DNA of 64,000 bases, taken from Methylobrevis albus (GTDB lineage: Bacteria; Pseudomonadota; Alphaproteobacteria; Rhizobiales; Pleomorphomonadaceae). The DNA is taken from assembly GCF_015904235.1 (NCBI RefSeq), contig NZ_JADZLT010000049.1, positions 434,001 through 498,000 on the forward strand, read 5' to 3'. The notes beneath the pieces were generated by a model. The model did no database searches and was not told the DNA's origin. It saw nothing but the letters and a program-made list of their open reading frames with translations. A program made the position numbers and the translations under genes. Of this stretch, positions 19,642-28,705 are shown in pieces (position 1 is the stretch's first letter; each line of letters starts with the position of its first letter).

Positions 19642-19998
19642 TCAGCCGGCGACGAACCAGATGACGATCAGGCCGAGCACGACGATCACCCCGACGAAAG
19701 CCGCCACCGCGCCGCGGACGCGCCATTTCGCCTCCGGGAGCAGTTCACCGTCGATGCGGCGGGCGCTCTCGTCGGTGGCGGCGCTGCCGGGGGGCGGGCC
19801 GGGCAGGTCCGGCAGGTCGGGCAGGTCGGGGTCGCGCACGCCGTGCGACTGGCGGATGTCGCTGCGCGGCGCGGGGCGCCCGGCAACGCCCGCCGCCTCG
19901 TCGTCGGTGCCGAGCGGCGCCGCCGCGGGATCGGTGAACGGCACCTTGTCCTGAGGGCGGCGGTTGGAGGCGGCGTGCGGCTGGTCGCTCGTGGCCAT
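19642..19998 (-). CDS. Small C-tail-anchored membrane protein, unknown function
   Basis: I do not recognise this 118-residue protein. It has a polar, proline-rich, probably disordered N-terminal part with a PDLPDLPDLPGPPP run near residues 57-70, and a single C-terminal hydrophobic helix (AAFVGVIVVLGLIVIWFVAG) that would anchor it in the inner membrane, facing the cytoplasm. The ATG at 19998 is preferred because the longer in-frame version reads through a low-complexity arginine stretch. A candidate stress promoter lies about 70 bp upstream, and it sits between the stress cluster and the topoisomerase IB gene. Confidence 0.6.
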   Translation of the reverse strand: MATSDQPHAASNRRPQDKVPFTDPAAAPLGTDDEAAGVAGRPAPRSDIRQSHGVRDPDLPDLPDLPGPPPGSAATDESARRIDGELLPEAKWRVRGAVAAFVGVIVVLGLIVIWFVAG

Positions 19999-20068
19999 GG
20001 CTGGGGTTCTCCGTGTTGGCAGGTCGGCCCGGCGGCGGGGTGCGGCGCGGACGGAACGTCTTGTCTCC

Positions 20069-20093
20069 AACAGGCGCCGCGTCCCGAGGTTCC
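20069..20093 (-). promoter_or_regulatory. Candidate EcfG-type stress promoter of tail-anchored protein
   Basis: On the minus strand GGAAC is followed after 16 bp by TGTT, the same -10 variant as at 17330-17355. It points toward the gene starting at 19998, leaving a leader of about 65 bases. Confidence 0.42.
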
Positions 20094-20186
20094 GGACCGG
20101 CGTCGCCGCACGGGGGGCATCTTGCGGTCGGCATCCCGCGGCCTATGTCGTCGGCGTGCCTGCGCCGCGCTTCGGAGGCGACTGAA

Positions 20187-21251
20187 TTGGACACGCTGCA
20201 ACCCTTGGCGCCGGCCGCCGCGCCCACCCCCATCACGCCCGAAGACCTCGTCTACGCGAGCGACGAGACCCCCGGCATACGCCGGCGCCGGCATGGCAAG
20301 GGCTTTTCCTATGCCGGCGCCGACGGCACGCTGCTGCGCGACGCCGAGGCGCTCGCGCGGATCCGGTCGCTGGTGATCCCGCCGGCGTGGACCGACGTCT
20401 GGATCTCGCCCGATGCCAGCGGCCACATCCAGGCGACCGGGCGCGACGAGCGCGGGCGCAAGCAGTATCGCTACCACCCGGTCTGGCTCGCCAACCGCAG
20501 CGACGTGAAGTTCACCGGGCTCACCGCCTTCGCTGCGGCGCTGCCGCGGCTGCGGGCGCGGGTCGAGGTCGATCTCGCCCGGCGCGGGCTGCCGCGCGAG
20601 CGGGTGCTCGCGTCCATCGTCTGGCTGCTCGACCACACGCCGATCCGCATCGGCAACGAGGCCTACCGGCGGGCCAACGCGAGCTTCGGCCTGACGACGC
20701 TACGCTCGCGCCATGTCGAGGTGGAGGGCGCCCGGCTGCGCTTCGCCTTCGTCGGCAAGTCCGGCAAGGCGTGGTCGCTGAAGCTCACCGACCGCCGCAT
20801 CGCCCGCATCGTCGCGGCGATCGACGACCTGCCGGGGCGGCAGCTGTTCAAGTATCTCGACGAGGCGGGCGCGCGGCGTCCGGTCGATGCGACCGAGGTC
20901 AACGCCTACATCCGCGCCGGCTCCGGCGCGAACTTCACCTCGAAGCACTTCCGGACCTGGTTCGCGACCCTCGAGGCCGCACGGCTGTTCGCGGCGGCGG
21001 ACGTGCCGGCGACGAAGACGGCGCTCCGCCGCAAGACCAACGAGGTGATCGACGCCGTCGCGCACCGGCTGCACAACACCCGCAGCGTCTGCCGCTCGGG
21101 CTACATCCACCCGGCCATCCTGTCGGGCTGGGAAGAGGGCACGCTGACGCCGGAATTCGCCGAGCTCCGCCGCCGCTACCGCAAGCCGCTCGCCGGCCTC
21201 GGCCTCGAGGAATCGCTGCTGCTGCGCTGGCTGAGGGCGCGGGGCACCTGA
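20187..21251 (+). CDS. Type IB DNA topoisomerase (eukaryotic-like)
   Basis: Relaxes supercoiled DNA by a 3'-phosphotyrosyl intermediate. The protein (354 aa from the TTG start) has the bacterial/poxvirus-type topoisomerase IB layout: an N-terminal domain up to about residue 80 and a catalytic domain with KQYRYHPVW, LKLTDRRIARI and the C-terminal CRSGYIHPAIL, whose Tyr is the expected nucleophile. The TTG at 20187 is chosen because GGAGG lies 8 bp upstream; an ATG at 20145 is the alternative. Such genes frequently sit in stress-response clusters in this order of bacteria. A strong terminator follows. Confidence 0.88.
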   Translation: MDTLQPLAPAAAPTPITPEDLVYASDETPGIRRRRHGKGFSYAGADGTLLRDAEALARIRSLVIPPAWTDVWISPDASGHIQATGRDERGRKQYRYHPVWLANRSDVKFTGLTAFAAALPRLRARVEVDLARRGLPRERVLASIVWLLDHTPIRIGNEAYRRANASFGLTTLRSRHVEVEGARLRFAFVGKSGKAWSLKLTDRRIARIVAAIDDLPGRQLFKYLDEAGARRPVDATEVNAYIRAGSGANFTSKHFRTWFATLEAARLFAAADVPATKTALRRKTNEVIDAVAHRLHNTRSVCRSGYIHPAILSGWEEGTLTPEFAELRRRYRKPLAGLGLEESLLLRWLRARGT

Positions 21252-21262
21252 GCGAGATGCGG

Positions 21263-21299
21263 GGCGGCGGGCGCCGGTCCAGGCGCCCGCCGCCTTTTT
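21263..21299 (+). terminator. Rho-independent terminator after topoisomerase IB
   Basis: Perfect 13-bp stem (21263-21275 with 21282-21294), 6-base loop and five T, 11 bp after the stop codon. Confidence 0.88.
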
Positions 21300-21309
21300 C
21301 ACTGCCCTG

Positions 21310-23472
21310 TCAGAGCAGGTGTTCGATCCGGATCGGCAACTCGTGCAGTCGCCGGCCGGTGGCGTGGAAGATCGCGTTGGCGATCGCGGGCGACGCGCCG
21401 ACCATCGCGACCTCGCCGAGACCCTTCAGACCGGCCGAATTCGCAAGCGGGTCGGGCTGGTCGATGAAGCCGACGTCAATCGCGCCGATGTCGGCGTTGA
21501 CGGCGACGACATAGTCGGCGAGGTCGTTGTTGAGGTAGCCGCCATAGCGCGGGTCGACCTCGGTCGCCTCGCGCAAGGCCGCGCCGATCGCCCAGACCAC
21601 GCCGCCGCGCACCTGGCTCTCCGCCGTGCGCGGGCTGATCACCCGGCCGCAGTCGACGATGCTGACGACCCTCGGAACCCGCACCCGCCGCGTGGTCGGC
21701 TCGACCCGCACCTCGACGAAATGGGCGATGTAGCTCATCGTCGTGAAGGTCGGATACGCCGGCCCGGCGACGGCCGGCGCGCCGTACTGCAGGGCCTGCA
21801 GCACGTCCTGGCCCTGTCCCGGACCGACCTCGGAGACCTCGATCTCGAGAAAGGGCCGGCGTACCGTGGCGAGCCGGCGGTGCAGGTTGCCGGCGATCTC
21901 CCGGCCGTCCAGCAGTTCGGCGACCGCCTCGCGCATCCGTGCGGCAGCCCGCATCGCCACCGGCACGGCGCCGGCGCTGCCCCACGAGCCGGCGGTGATG
22001 TGCTGCGGCGCGGCCGTGGTGTCGCCGATCAGGATCTCGAGCCGCTCGGGGTCGATCTCCAGGCTCTCGAGCAACACCGATGCGATCGCCGTGCGGATGC
22101 CCTGGCCCATCTCGTGGCCCGAGGCGGCGTAGCGCGTACTGCCGTCCGCGCCGATGCGCAGCGTCGCGACCGCCGGCACCATCATCGAGGGATAGGAGCC
22201 GCAGGCGACGCCCCAGCCGACCAGGCTGCCGTCGTCCGCCGTCATCGAGCCGGGCTCGGCGGTGCGGCTCGACCAGCCGAAGCGGCGCGCGCCTTCCTCG
22301 AGGCAGGCGTTCAGATGGTTGGACGAGAAGGGCTGGCCGGTGCGGAAATCGACGTCGCCGGTGTTGGCGAGGCGCAGCGCGACGGGATCCTGGCCGAGCC
22401 GGTAGGCGAGTTCGTCGACCATGCTCTCCATGGCGAAGCCGGATGCCTGAGGGTGCGGTGCGCGCATCCAGCCGGGCGGCTGGCGATCGATGCGGACGTC
22501 GGCCGACGTGCCGAGATAGTTCGCGATGCCGTACATGCGCGAGGTGGTCTCGTGATACTCGGCCGAGGGGAAGATGCCGTGGCGCGACTGCTCCTGCTCG
22601 GCATCATACTGCATGGCGACCATGCGGCCCTCCGCGGTGGCACCGAGGCGGATCCGGTGGCGGCTCAGCGGCCGATAGGTGGCGAGGTGGAAGATCTGGC
22701 CACGCGGCGTCACCAGCTTCACCGGCCGGCCGAGCAGCATCGAGGCATGGGCGATCAGCGCCGTCTGACGCTGGCCGAGGCCGCCCTTCTGGCCGAAGCC
22801 GCCGCCGACATAGGGGCTCTTGACGTCGACGACGCCGGGATCGATCCCGAGGGCGCGCGCGGTCATGCCCCGGGTGCCGCCGGCGCCCTGGGTCGCTTCG
22901 TGCAGCGTCAGCCGCCCGGCTTCCCAGACTGCGGTGGTGGCCAGCAGCTCGATCGGGTTGTGGTGCTGCGTCGGGGACAGGAACTCGCCCTCGACGACCA
23001 CTGCCGCGCTCGCGAGCGTCGCCTCGGCATCACCGAAGACGATCTCCTCGCCCATTTCGCGCACGCCGCCCTCGCTGTCGATCAACGCCGCGAACGGGGC
23101 CGCGGCATAGGTGCAGACCACCGCCGCGGCACCCTCGATCGCCGCCTCCAGCGTTTCCGCGACGACGAGCGCCACAGGCTGGCCGCGATAGGCGATCTCG
23201 CGCTCCAGCGTCGGCGGCGGCGGGGGAGGTCCGTTCTCGATCACGGGCGGCGGCGCCGGGAAATCCGCCTCGGTCAGCACACGCACCACGCCGGGCACGC
23301 GCAGTGCGGCAGCGGTGTCGAGGCCGGTCAGCGTGCCCTTCGCGATGCGTGCCGGCACCATCATGGCATACAGAACGCCCGTGACCGGCACGTCGGCGGA
23401 AAAGCGGGCGACGCCGAGCACCTTGTCGCGGGCGTCGATGCGGGCGCGGTCGGGGAACGAGGCGGGGATCAT
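21310..23472 (-). CDS. Second aldehyde oxidase, molybdopterin-binding subunit
   Basis: Catalytic large subunit (720 aa) of a second xanthine oxidase-family enzyme. It begins RARIDARDKVLGVARFSADV, the usual start of this domain without a Tat signal. It shows the cofactor-binding VGGGFGQKGGLGQRQ near residue 165 and the C-terminal KGLGEVAMVGASPAI with the catalytic Glu. Its ATG overlaps the stop of the FAD subunit. Compared with the first enzyme at 6699-8900 the molybdenum-site segments differ (GFGQK rather than GFGGK), so substrate preference probably differs too. Aldehyde or N-heterocycle oxidation are both possible. Confidence 0.87.
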   Translation of the reverse strand: MIPASFPDRARIDARDKVLGVARFSADVPVTGVLYAMMVPARIAKGTLTGLDTAAALRVPGVVRVLTEADFPAPPPVIENGPPPPPPTLEREIAYRGQPVALVVAETLEAAIEGAAAVVCTYAAAPFAALIDSEGGVREMGEEIVFGDAEATLASAAVVVEGEFLSPTQHHNPIELLATTAVWEAGRLTLHEATQGAGGTRGMTARALGIDPGVVDVKSPYVGGGFGQKGGLGQRQTALIAHASMLLGRPVKLVTPRGQIFHLATYRPLSRHRIRLGATAEGRMVAMQYDAEQEQSRHGIFPSAEYHETTSRMYGIANYLGTSADVRIDRQPPGWMRAPHPQASGFAMESMVDELAYRLGQDPVALRLANTGDVDFRTGQPFSSNHLNACLEEGARRFGWSSRTAEPGSMTADDGSLVGWGVACGSYPSMMVPAVATLRIGADGSTRYAASGHEMGQGIRTAIASVLLESLEIDPERLEILIGDTTAAPQHITAGSWGSAGAVPVAMRAAARMREAVAELLDGREIAGNLHRRLATVRRPFLEIEVSEVGPGQGQDVLQALQYGAPAVAGPAYPTFTTMSYIAHFVEVRVEPTTRRVRVPRVVSIVDCGRVISPRTAESQVRGGVVWAIGAALREATEVDPRYGGYLNNDLADYVVAVNADIGAIDVGFIDQPDPLANSAGLKGLGEVAMVGASPAIANAIFHATGRRLHELPIRIEHLL

Positions 23473-24473
23473 GTGCGGCTCCTTTCGGCGGCGATCAGAA
23501 GGGCGTCGGCAACGGTGCGCGCGCCAAGTTCGAGCTTGAAGCCGTTGTGATGGCCAGGGGTGGCGGTGCTGAAGGCGGCGCGCCCCGCCGCGAGGGCGGT
23601 TTCGATCGTCAGCGGCTGCCCGACGAGCAGGTCCTCGGCCTCCGTGGCGCGCCAGGGGCGGGTCGCGACGCCGCCGAGGGCGATGCGGGCACGGGAGACG
23701 AGGTCGCCATCCCGCTGCACGACCACAGCGGCCGACGCGAGGGCGAAGGCGTAGGATTCCCGGTCGCGGATCTTGTGGTAGGTGGAGCCGCTGCCGGCGG
23801 CCGGTCGCGGAATCTCGATCCCCGTGATGAGTTCGCCGGGGGTGAGGGAGAACTCGAGGTGCGGCGTGTCGCCGGGCAGGCGGTAGAGGTCGGCGACCAG
23901 CATCCTCCGCGCGCCGGCCGGGCCGACGATCTCGACACTGGCGTCGAGGGCCGTCAGCGCCACCGGCCAGTCGCCGGGCGACACCGCGGTGCACGAAGCG
24001 CTGGTGCCGAGCACCGCCTGGCCGCGGTCGAGCCCGTCGATGGCGGCGCAGCCACTGCCTGGCTGGCGCTTGTTGCAGGGGAAGGCACCGTCGGCGCCGT
24101 TGCGGAAATACATGCAGCGGGTTCGCTGCAACAGGTTGCCGCCCACCGTCGCCATGTTGCGCAGCTGCTGCGAGGCGGCCTTTGCCAGCGACTCGGCGAG
24201 CACCGGATAGTCGCGGCCGATGTCGGGGTCGGCGGCGATCGTGCTCATCGGCACCAGCGCGCCGACGCGGAGCCGCTCGTCGCCGATGTCGACCTCGCCG
24301 AGGCCGGCGATGGCGGTGACGTCGATCAGGAGCGGCGGCCGCTCGATGTCGAGCTTCATGAGGTCGTAGAGCGTGGTGCCGCCGGCGATGTAGCGGGCAC
24401 CCGCTTCGGCATTGGCGAAGGCGGCGACGGCGTCCTGCGGCGTCGCGGGCCGGATGTAGTCGAACGGGTGCAT
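23469..24473 (-). CDS. Second aldehyde oxidase, FAD subunit
   Basis: Medium FAD-binding subunit (334 aa). ARYIAGGTTLYDLMK near residue 25 binds FAD, and the segment after GGNLLQRT contains RCMYFRNGADGAFPCNKRQ and then GSGC, the cysteine insertion that in PaoB-type proteins carries a 4Fe-4S cluster. It is coupled at both ends: its ATG lies at the stop of the 2Fe-2S subunit and its TGA overlaps the next ATG. No export signal is present, so it would travel with the Tat-tagged subunit. Confidence 0.86.
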   Translation of the reverse strand: MHPFDYIRPATPQDAVAAFANAEAGARYIAGGTTLYDLMKLDIERPPLLIDVTAIAGLGEVDIGDERLRVGALVPMSTIAADPDIGRDYPVLAESLAKAASQQLRNMATVGGNLLQRTRCMYFRNGADGAFPCNKRQPGSGCAAIDGLDRGQAVLGTSASCTAVSPGDWPVALTALDASVEIVGPAGARRMLVADLYRLPGDTPHLEFSLTPGELITGIEIPRPAAGSGSTYHKIRDRESYAFALASAAVVVQRDGDLVSRARIALGGVATRPWRATEAEDLLVGQPLTIETALAAGRAAFSTATPGHHNGFKLELGARTVADALLIAAERSRT

Positions 24474-25120
24474 CAGCCCCTCCCCATCGTGGCGGCGGCG
24501 TCCTCGATCGCGGCGACGATGCCGACATAGGCGCCGCAGCGGCAGATGTTGCCGCTCATGTATTCGCGGATGCGCTCGGGCGACGTGGCGTTGCCCTCGG
24601 CGACGCAGGCGACCGCGGCCATGATCTGGCCCGGCGTGCAGTAGCCGCACTGCAGGGCGTCGTGGTCGATGAAGGCCTGCTGCATCGGGTGCAGCGTGCC
24701 GGGCTCCGACAGGCCCTCGATGGTCAACACCTCGCGACCCTCGAGCTTGGCGGCGAGCGTCAGGCAGGAGGCGACACGGCGGCCGTCGACGTGGACGGTG
24801 CAGGCGCCGCACTGGCCGTGGTCGCAGCCCTTCTTCGCGCCGGTGAGGGCGAGACGCTCGCGCAATAGGTCGAGCAGCGAAGTGCGGGTGTCGATGTCGA
24901 CCGACACCGCGGTCCCGTTCACGGTCGTTTGCAGCCGGAGCCCATGCCGGGGCGCGGAGGGCAGCGGGGCGACATCGGTCGCGGCAGCGGCCGGGCCGGG
25001 CGCGGCGCCGGTGAGCGCCGCCGCGGCGACGACGGCGCCCCCTTTCAGGGTGTCGCGGCGCGACAGGTCGAGACCGTTGCGGGGCGGTACGCGGTCGTCG
25101 ACGGAATGGTCGTCGGTCAT
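24473..25120 (-). CDS. Second aldehyde oxidase, Tat-exported 2Fe-2S subunit
   Basis: Small iron-sulfur subunit (215 aa). [10 protein letters not shown] near residue 19 followed by an alanine-rich stretch is a twin-arginine signal. The first cluster uses CDHGQCGAC, the second CGYCTPGQ and NICRCGAY, as in PaoA. First gene of the three-gene operon; the 284-bp gap to the divergent AraC gene must hold its promoter. Regulation by that AraC protein is the natural expectation. Confidence 0.87.
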   Translation of the reverse strand: MTDDHSVDDRVPPRNGLDLSRRDTLKGGAVVAAAALTGAAPGPAAAATDVAPLPSAPRHGLRLQTTVNGTAVSVDIDTRTSLLDLLRERLALTGAKKGCDHGQCGACTVHVDGRRVASCLTLAAKLEGREVLTIEGLSEPGTLHPMQQAFIDHDALQCGYCTPGQIMAAVACVAEGNATSPERIREYMSGNICRCGAYVGIVAAIEDAAATMGRG

Positions 25121-25309
25121 GATCTCTCCTCAGGGCGAGCGAAGGCGATGCGGGGCGCTTGCCCTCGCCTGCAGTGCGGTTCGACGGAATGGGCGCGGCC
25201 CTGCCGCACGGGCGCGGCGCCGCAACCCGCGAAAAGCGCAAAAACGCCGAATTTCCGGCAAGATGCAGTCTTCGCGTCAATCCAACATAGGCCCGGGTCG
25301 TGCCGGGCG

Positions 25310-25339
25310 ACTTGCCCGCAACTGCAGAAAACTTGCCCG
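25310..25339 (+). promoter_or_regulatory. Candidate AraC operator: two 9-bp direct repeats
   Basis: ACTTGCCCG occurs at 25310-25318 and again at 25331-25339, 21 bp apart start to start, i.e. two helical turns, the usual spacing of AraC-family half sites. It lies in the divergent region between the aldehyde oxidase operon and the AraC regulator. Confidence 0.5.
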
Positions 25340-25404
25340 ATTCTTCAGCCCCAGGTGACTTCGGCAGCGGGGGCGATAAACTGTCCGTGAGAGGGAGGCG
25401 GCGC

Positions 25405-26370
25405 GTGGAAAAGCTGAAGCAGGCGGTCCGGAACTATGCGCTCCGGCATCGCAACCATGACGGCCTCGCCCTGACGCCGGTGCCGGGCCTCAAGCTCAAA
25501 TGCGTCGAGGCCCCGCAGGGGCGGCACTATGCGGTGTTGCGGCCCTTGGTCGTCTTTGTGCTGCAGGGCGCCAAGCGCATGACGATCGGGCTCGAGAACC
25601 GCACGATCACGGTCGGGCATTCGGCGATCGTCAGTGTCGACATGCCGGTCGTCACGCATATCGAGCGGGCGAGCCCGGAGCAGCCCTATCTCGCCGTCGC
25701 GGTTGAACTCGAGATGGCGATGCTGGCGGAAGCCGCGACCTATCTCGCGCCGGCCCGGACGGAGGGCCGTGCGCCGCCGCTTTTTGCCGACGATGCCGAG
25801 GCGGCGGCGCTCGACTGCGTCATGCGTCTCGTCGGGCTCTGCGACCGGCCGGCCGCCATTGCTCTGCTTCGGCCCGGCATCATGCTCGAGCTGCACTACT
25901 GGCTGCTTCGCGGGCCGCACGGCGCCGACCTCGGCGTGCTCTGCGATCCCGCCAGCCAGGCGAACCGGCTCGCCGCGGCGATCGCCATCCTGCGCACCGA
26001 GTTCCGCACGCGGATCTCGGTCGAGCGCCTCGCCGCCGAGGCCGGCATGGGCCTGTCGACGTTCCACACGCATTTCAGGCGCCTGCTGTCGTTGTCGCCC
26101 GGGCAGTACCAGAAACGGCTGCGGCTGATCGAGGCGCGCCGGCTGATGCTGGAGGAGGGGGTCTCGGCGAGCAGCGCCGCCTATGAGGTCGGCTACGAGA
26201 GCGTGTCGCAGTTCACACGCGAATATGCCCGTCTGTTCAACGCGCCGCCGAAGCGCGACGCGCAGCGTGCCCGCTCCGCGTCGGGCGGCCTTGGCACACG
26301 CGCCGGCGACGGCCGCATGCCCGGCCCGGCGGTTGAGGCTGGAACCACCCAGGCCGCGCCGCCGCGCTGA
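25405..26370 (+). CDS. AraC-family transcriptional regulator
   Basis: A 321-residue regulator with an N-terminal AraC-type sensory domain (residues about 15-190, beginning YALRHRNHDGLALTPVPGL) and two C-terminal helix-turn-helix motifs at about 205-300 (VERLAAEAGMGLSTFHTHFR and then SASSAAYEVGYESVSQFTRE). A GTG start is chosen because GGGAGG lies 6-8 bp upstream; the longer frame has no such site. Transcribed away from the second aldehyde oxidase operon, so it probably activates that operon, with an aldehyde or related small molecule as likely ligand. The last 30 residues are low-complexity. Confidence 0.85.
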   Translation: MEKLKQAVRNYALRHRNHDGLALTPVPGLKLKCVEAPQGRHYAVLRPLVVFVLQGAKRMTIGLENRTITVGHSAIVSVDMPVVTHIERASPEQPYLAVAVELEMAMLAEAATYLAPARTEGRAPPLFADDAEAAALDCVMRLVGLCDRPAAIALLRPGIMLELHYWLLRGPHGADLGVLCDPASQANRLAAAIAILRTEFRTRISVERLAAEAGMGLSTFHTHFRRLLSLSPGQYQKRLRLIEARRLMLEEGVSASSAAYEVGYESVSQFTREYARLFNAPPKRDAQRARSASGGLGTRAGDGRMPGPAVEAGTTQAAPPR

Positions 26371-26433
26371 GCGGCGGGGAAGGCCCGCCCGCCCTGCGGC
26401 TCACAGGCACGCAAGCGTCGTCGAGGTGAGCAA

Positions 26434-26853
26434 GTGATACGCCGGCAGGCGTGTCTTCGAGAGCATCAGGCCGCGCCGAAGCCGCGCGCCTGCTCGCCGA
26501 AACGATCTACCCTGCCGCAGCGAGATGCGCATTTCGCCTGTCTCGAGGGTTCACGCGCGATCCAACGGACGTCGCCGGGACGACGGATGCGCTTCGGGGC
26601 GATCCGGAGAGGCATTCCTGATATCTCGCAGCGTATGCTGACCCTGACCCTTCGAAATCTCGAGAGGGATGGCCTCGTCGCCCGCCACGACTACCCTGAA
26701 CTGCCGCCACGGGTTGAATACGAGCTGACGGACCGGGGGAAATCCATGCTGAAGCCGCTGGCCGGATTTACCGACTGGATCCGGGATACCTGGCAGGAGA
26801 TCGAAGCGTCGCGGGCCGAATTCGATGCTGCGGAACGCCGAGCCGAGCGCTGA
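26434..26853 (+). pseudogene. HxlR-family regulator remnant, N-terminus lost
   Basis: Residues from about 52 on match the second half of HxlR-type winged-helix regulators: RFGAIRRGIPDISQRMLTLT, LERDGLVARHDYPELPPRVE and YELTDRGKSMLKPL. The first half should contain a CPV-type cysteine and the GDKWSLLIL helix, but none of the three frames upstream encodes it. The preceding 150 bp read as non-homologous, arginine-rich sequence. I therefore call a truncated gene; translation could begin at the ATG at 26587, but the product would lack the first DNA-binding helices. Base use is slightly more AT-rich than the neighbours, and it sits next to tRNA-Leu. Confidence 0.6.
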
Positions 26854-27045
26854 CGAGAAGCCGCGAGCGACCACGATCGCCCGGACGCCCCGCCGCAGAG
26901 GCCGGCACGGGTCGCTCGACGTCGAGGCCGGCCGTTACCGCCTGCAGGACGGAATTCCCGGTCAATCAGAATGCCTGGACCGCTTGGTTTTCAACACCGG
27001 CCGACGCGCACTCGAACCGAGAAACCTCGGACGGCTCCGAAAAAA

Positions 27046-27130
27046 TGGTGCGGGTGGTCGGGGTCGAACCGACACTCCTTGCGGAACCGGATTTTGAGTC
27101 CGGCGCGTCTACCAATTCCACCACACCCGC
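27046..27130 (-). tRNA. tRNA-Leu (CAA)
   Basis: On the minus strand an 85-base cloverleaf with a 7-bp acceptor stem (GCGGGTG / CACCCGC), D-arm with GGTAGACGC, anticodon stem CCGGA / TCCGG around loop CTCAAAA (anticodon CAA), a long variable arm as in leucine tRNAs, and T-arm GGTTCGACC. The 3' CCA is encoded. Confidence 0.96.
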
Positions 27131-27269
27131 ACGGGTCCGGACCCGCACGGCCGACGCCGCAGGGGAACGCCTCGTTGCTATAATCGAGGCGGCGGACAAT
27201 TTCCAGATGCCGCGATCGGGGCCGGACATCGCCGCCGGGAGCCGCGGTCGGCCCGGGATGACCGCGCGC

Positions 27270-27285
27270 TTAAGCCGGACTTAAC
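27270..27285 (+). promoter_or_regulatory. Perfect CtrA box upstream of hybrid histidine kinase
   Basis: TTAA-GCCGGAC-TTAAC, an exact match to the TTAA-N7-TTAAC site bound by the alphaproteobacterial cell-cycle regulator CtrA. It ends 75 bp before the most upstream start of the kinase gene. Confidence 0.7.
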
Positions 27286-27359
27286 CGGGCGGGTGCGAGA
27301 ATCGGCCGACCGACCTCTGGCGGCAGCGTGGCGGCGATCGCCGGAAGCTCACCATTGCC

Positions 27360-28643
27360 GTGCCCGCCGCCCCGGCTTGCGGCCACCAAAGCCGATGGAT
27401 CCTTCGCGTGGATGATGTCGTCCGTCCCGACCTGACCGAGACCGGCGCGACCCGCCCGGCGCCGACCGTGGCCGGCGGCGGCGCTGCGCCCGCGACGCCG
27501 GACCCGACCGCGATCGTCGGGCACGAGCTGCGCGGGCCGCTCGGCGCGCTGCTCGCCTTCGCCGACATGCTGGTCGACCGGCTCGGCGAGCGGCCGGAGG
27601 AGCGACGCCTCGCCGAACTCGTCCGCATCGCCGGCGCCCAGGCGCTCGGCATCGCTGACGACCTCGTCGACGCGGCGAGCCTTTCCGCCGGCCGGTTTCG
27701 AACCCACGACGCCGCGTTCTCGCCGGCCGGCCTCGTCCGCCGCACGGCGGAGCTCTATGCGCCGCTCGCCCGGCTTAAGCACGCGCGGATCAGCGTCGAG
27801 GTGGCGGCGGACGTGCCCGACCTCGTCGTCTCCGACGAGCGACGCATCGCGCAGATCCTGACCAATTTCATCCAGAACGCGCTGAAGCACGCCGCGGCGA
27901 GCCCGGTGCGGCTGTCGCTGCGGCGCGGTCCGGCGGCAGGCACGCTGTGGTTCGAGGTCGCCGACGACGGGCCGGGGCCGGCGGAAGCCGCGCGGCTCGC
28001 CCCGTTCGCGGCGCGGCCGGCCGACCGGCCGCCGCTCGAGGGCGCCGGCATCGGCCTCTGGATCTCGGCGCGGATCGCCGCGGAACTCGGTGCCGGGATC
28101 CGCATCCTCGACGGCAAGCCCGGCACCCGGGCGGTGCTGGAGACCGCGCCGCTCGTCGTCGCGGTGCCGCCGGCGACGACGCGCAACCCGCCGCTGGTGC
28201 CCGGCACGCCGGCCCCCGGCCTCGCGCTCGACGGCCTCTCGGTGCCGGCCCGCGGCGCACCCTATTCCGGCCGTCTCGCACTGGTGGTCGACGACAGCGC
28301 GGTGTCGCTGTCGCTGACGACGGCGCTGCTCGCGAGCTTCGGCTTCGAGGTGGTCACCGCCCGCTCGGCCGCGGAGGCCGAGATCGTCGCGGCGCGGCGG
28401 ATGCCCGACGTGGTGCTGATCGACTGGTCGCTGGTCGGCGAGACCGGCGCCGACGTCGCCGACCGGCTGGTCCGGGCCTTCGGCGCGCAGTTGCCGCCGA
28501 TGGTCGCCGTCACCGGCATCGACCGGCTGCCCGCCGACCGCCGCTTCCGCGCCGCGCTGCGCAAGCCGTTCGCGCCGCGCGACCTCTACGACATGCTCGG
28601 CGGCGTGCTCGGCCGCGGCATCGCCAGCGGCGGCGCCGGCTGA
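27360..28643 (+). CDS. Soluble hybrid sensor histidine kinase with receiver domain
   Basis: A 427-residue cytoplasmic hybrid kinase with no membrane segment or recognisable sensor domain. HisKA is at residues about 52-120 with the phosphorylated His in GHELRGPLGALLAF. HATPase follows at 150-270 (QILTNFIQNALKH, DDGPGP, GIGLWISARIAAELG), and a receiver domain is at 302-420 (VVDD, phospho-Asp in VLIDWSLV, then VTG and RKPF). A GTG start at 27360 is used; GTG at 27408 is an alternative. A perfect CtrA box upstream hints at cell-cycle or motility-linked expression, and the chemoreceptor gene converges on it. Confidence 0.83.
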   Translation: MPAAPACGHQSRWILRVDDVVRPDLTETGATRPAPTVAGGGAAPATPDPTAIVGHELRGPLGALLAFADMLVDRLGERPEERRLAELVRIAGAQALGIADDLVDAASLSAGRFRTHDAAFSPAGLVRRTAELYAPLARLKHARISVEVAADVPDLVVSDERRIAQILTNFIQNALKHAAASPVRLSLRRGPAAGTLWFEVADDGPGPAEAARLAPFAARPADRPPLEGAGIGLWISARIAAELGAGIRILDGKPGTRAVLETAPLVVAVPPATTRNPPLVPGTPAPGLALDGLSVPARGAPYSGRLALVVDDSAVSLSLTTALLASFGFEVVTARSAAEAEIVAARRMPDVVLIDWSLVGETGADVADRLVRAFGAQLPPMVAVTGIDRLPADRRFRAALRKPFAPRDLYDMLGGVLGRGIASGGAG

Positions 28644-28654
28644 GGCGGGTGCCT

Positions 28655-28683
28655 GCCGGGCCGCGGCGCGCCGGCGGCCCGGC
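28655..28683. terminator. Hairpin between convergent kinase and chemoreceptor genes
   Basis: A 10-bp perfect GC stem (28655-28664 with 28674-28683) sits in the 62-bp gap between two converging genes. It lacks a strong T run on either strand, so its efficiency as a terminator is uncertain. Confidence 0.4.
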
Positions 28684-28705
28684 GCCGTCTTCTGGAATCA
28701 GTCGC

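Noticed and set aside
21319..23550. A 743-codon frame antisense to the aldehyde oxidase large subunit
   Set aside because: Composition of a shadow frame and no protein motif; the minus strand encodes a full molybdenum-binding subunit.
25121..25404. Riboswitch or cofactor-sensing leader (for example molybdenum cofactor type) before the second aldehyde oxidase operon
   Set aside because: No conserved stem pattern could be recognised by eye; only the AraC direct repeats stand out.
27046..27130. tRNA-Leu as an active island attachment site
   Set aside because: I found no duplicate of the tRNA 3' end and no integrase gene in the window.
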